This document shows positions 6,202-7,247 of a DNA stretch of 7,247 nt, one piece after another. Location of the stretch: contig QNAF01000132.1 in the NCBI GenBank assembly GCA_003641405.1, positions 1 to 7,247 on the forward strand, in the 5' to 3' direction. The stretch is from Candidatus Zixiibacteriota bacterium. GTDB taxonomy: Bacteria > Zixibacteria > MSB-5A5 > GN15 > FEB-12. A program made the translations under genes and the position numbers. Below the pieces are notes generated by a model. The model ran no database searches. It was given only the letters and a program-made list of their open reading frames with translations, and had not been told where the DNA came from. The number at the start of each line of letters is the position of its first letter. The stretch's first letter is position 1.

Positions 6202-7247
6202 ATGAGCACGGATAAACAGAACACGTCCGGTACAATTCTGATTGTCGATGACGAAACAGGTATCCGCCGAAGTCTGGCAATCCTACTGGGCAGCGCCAAT
6301 TATGCAATCATGGAGGCGGAAGCGTTGGAAACAGCGATAGTTCTTTTGAATAACAACGACATTGACCTGGCTGTTATCGATATGCGCCTGGGCGACGAAA
6401 GTGGCATTGATCTCGTCAAACAGATTAAGCAGAACCACCCCAACACCGAATCCGTTTTGCTGACAGCATACGGTTCTATCGAAAGTTCGGTAGAAGCAAT
6501 GAAGGCCGGAGCCTATGACTACGTCACCAAGCCATTCTCAGATAGCGAGTTACTTCTGCGGGTAAGTAAAGCCCTGGAGCGCAAGAAGATGAAAGAAGAA
6601 ATCATCACATTAAGACAGCATGTGGCCATGAGTTACGGTTTTGACAACATTGTTGGCATTTCCAAACAGATCACACAAGTCAAAGAAACTGCCAGGCGGA
6701 TAGCCGCAACAGATATTACCGTCCTGATTACCGGAGCCTCCGGAACCGGCAAGGAATTATTCGCTCGCGCTATCCATCACCATTCACACAGACGCAACGG
6801 ACCGCTCGTTGCCGTCGATTGCAGCGCTATCCCGGAAACGCTTCTGGAATCCGAGTTATTCGGACATGTCAAGGGAGCGTTCACATCGGCTTCCAGTGAC
6901 AAAAAGGGGCTCTTTGAGGAAGCAGACGGTGGAACGCTGTTTCTTGACGAAGTCAGCAATATGCCGGCGCCTATTCAGGTCAAGCTGCTTCGGTTTCTCC
7001 AGGACTCTGTAATCCGGCAGGTAGGTTCTTCAACATCCAGGAAAGTAGATGTGAGAATCCTGGCGGCCAGCAACCGCGACCTGGCTACCATGGTAAGTCA
7101 GGGAGAGTTCCGCGAAGACCTGTACTACCGTCTGAATGTTATCCCACTGAACCTGCCAAGCCTGATGGAACGTGCCGAAGATATCGAAATCCTCACCGAG
7201 TATTTCATGCGCAAGATCGCAGACGAGATGGACAGATCACCCATGGA
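6202..7247 (+). CDS. NtrC-family sigma-54-dependent response regulator, C-terminus cut by window edge
   Basis: 348 residues are visible from the ATG at 6202, open at the right edge. The receiver domain (about 10-120) has the acidic pair Asp16-Asp17, phospho-acceptor Asp60 (VIDMRLGDESG), Thr88 (LTAYGS) and Lys110 (VTKPF), all expected residues. The AAA+ domain starts near 149 (NIVGIS), with Walker A GASGTGKE (178-185), ESELFGHVKGAF, Walker B GGTLFLDE (243-250), ASNRDL, and FREDLYYRLNV for the sensor/arginine region. Such proteins, once phosphorylated, oligomerise and use ATP to open sigma-54 RNA polymerase promoters. The sigma-54 contact loop reads GAFTSA (225-230) instead of GAFTGA. The DNA-binding helix-turn-helix would lie beyond the window. 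It follows the kinase-like gene by 3 nt, with only weak purine-rich Shine-Dalgarno (AAAGAG about 10 nt upstream), which suggests coupled translation and a shared signalling role. Confidence 0.95.
   Translation, partial: MSTDKQNTSGTILIVDDETGIRRSLAILLGSANYAIMEAEALETAIVLLNNNDIDLAVIDMRLGDESGIDLVKQIKQNHPNTESVLLTAYGSIESSVEAMKAGAYDYVTKPFSDSELLLRVSKALERKKMKEEIITLRQHVAMSYGFDNIVGISKQITQVKETARRIAATDITVLITGASGTGKELFARAIHHHSHRRNGPLVAVDCSAIPETLLESELFGHVKGAFTSASSDKKGLFEEADGGTLFLDEVSNMPAPIQVKLLRFLQDSVIRQVGSSTSRKVDVRILAASNRDLATMVSQGEFREDLYYRLNVIPLNLPSLMERAEDIEILTEYFMRKIADEMDRSPM

Overview
The window reads as ordinary chromosomal DNA of a Gram-negative (diderm) bacterium with roughly half G+C by eye. Kdo activation (kdsB) implies a lipopolysaccharide outer membrane, and the SLBB exporter plus Wzz-type protein imply exported polysaccharide. 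The mix of a Wzz/SLBB export pair, a kdsB-pyrG block and an NtrC-type regulator would fit deltaproteobacteria-like or FCB-type uncultured lineages (Zixibacteria, for example), but no marker here settles the taxonomy. No tRNA, rRNA, CRISPR, insertion sequence or prophage signal was seen.

Layout. The left two thirds (about 1-4481) is a leftward block transcribed in the order kdsB, pyrG, an SLBB polysaccharide export gene, and a Wzz-type chain-length gene that runs off the left edge. kdsB and pyrG are 8 bp apart, with the pyrG ribosome binding site made from the kdsB stop codon. The SLBB and Wzz genes overlap by one base. Between pyrG and the SLBB gene lie 69 bp carrying a good sigma-70 type promoter (TTGACT, 17 bp, TATCGT). 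A nearly identical promoter (TTGACT, 17 bp, TATCTT) lies about 170 bp upstream of kdsB.

The right part (about 4783-7247) is a rightward pair. The first gene is a soluble histidine-kinase-like protein whose ATP-binding domain seems to have lost its catalytic boxes. Three bases downstream is a sigma-54-dependent response regulator of the NtrC family, cut by the right edge. Its receiver and AAA+ motifs are intact, but its sigma-54 contact loop reads GAFTSA instead of GAFTGA.

Together, pyrG makes CTP, kdsB spends CTP to activate Kdo (or a related sugar acid), and SLBB plus Wzz proteins export and size a surface polysaccharide. The divergent two-component pair may control this or another envelope function; that link is inferred only from position. 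The most interesting points are the apparent pseudokinase beside an intact receiver, the GAFTSA loop, and the altered active-site motif in KdsB (QGDTY instead of QGDEP). I see no wholly new system.
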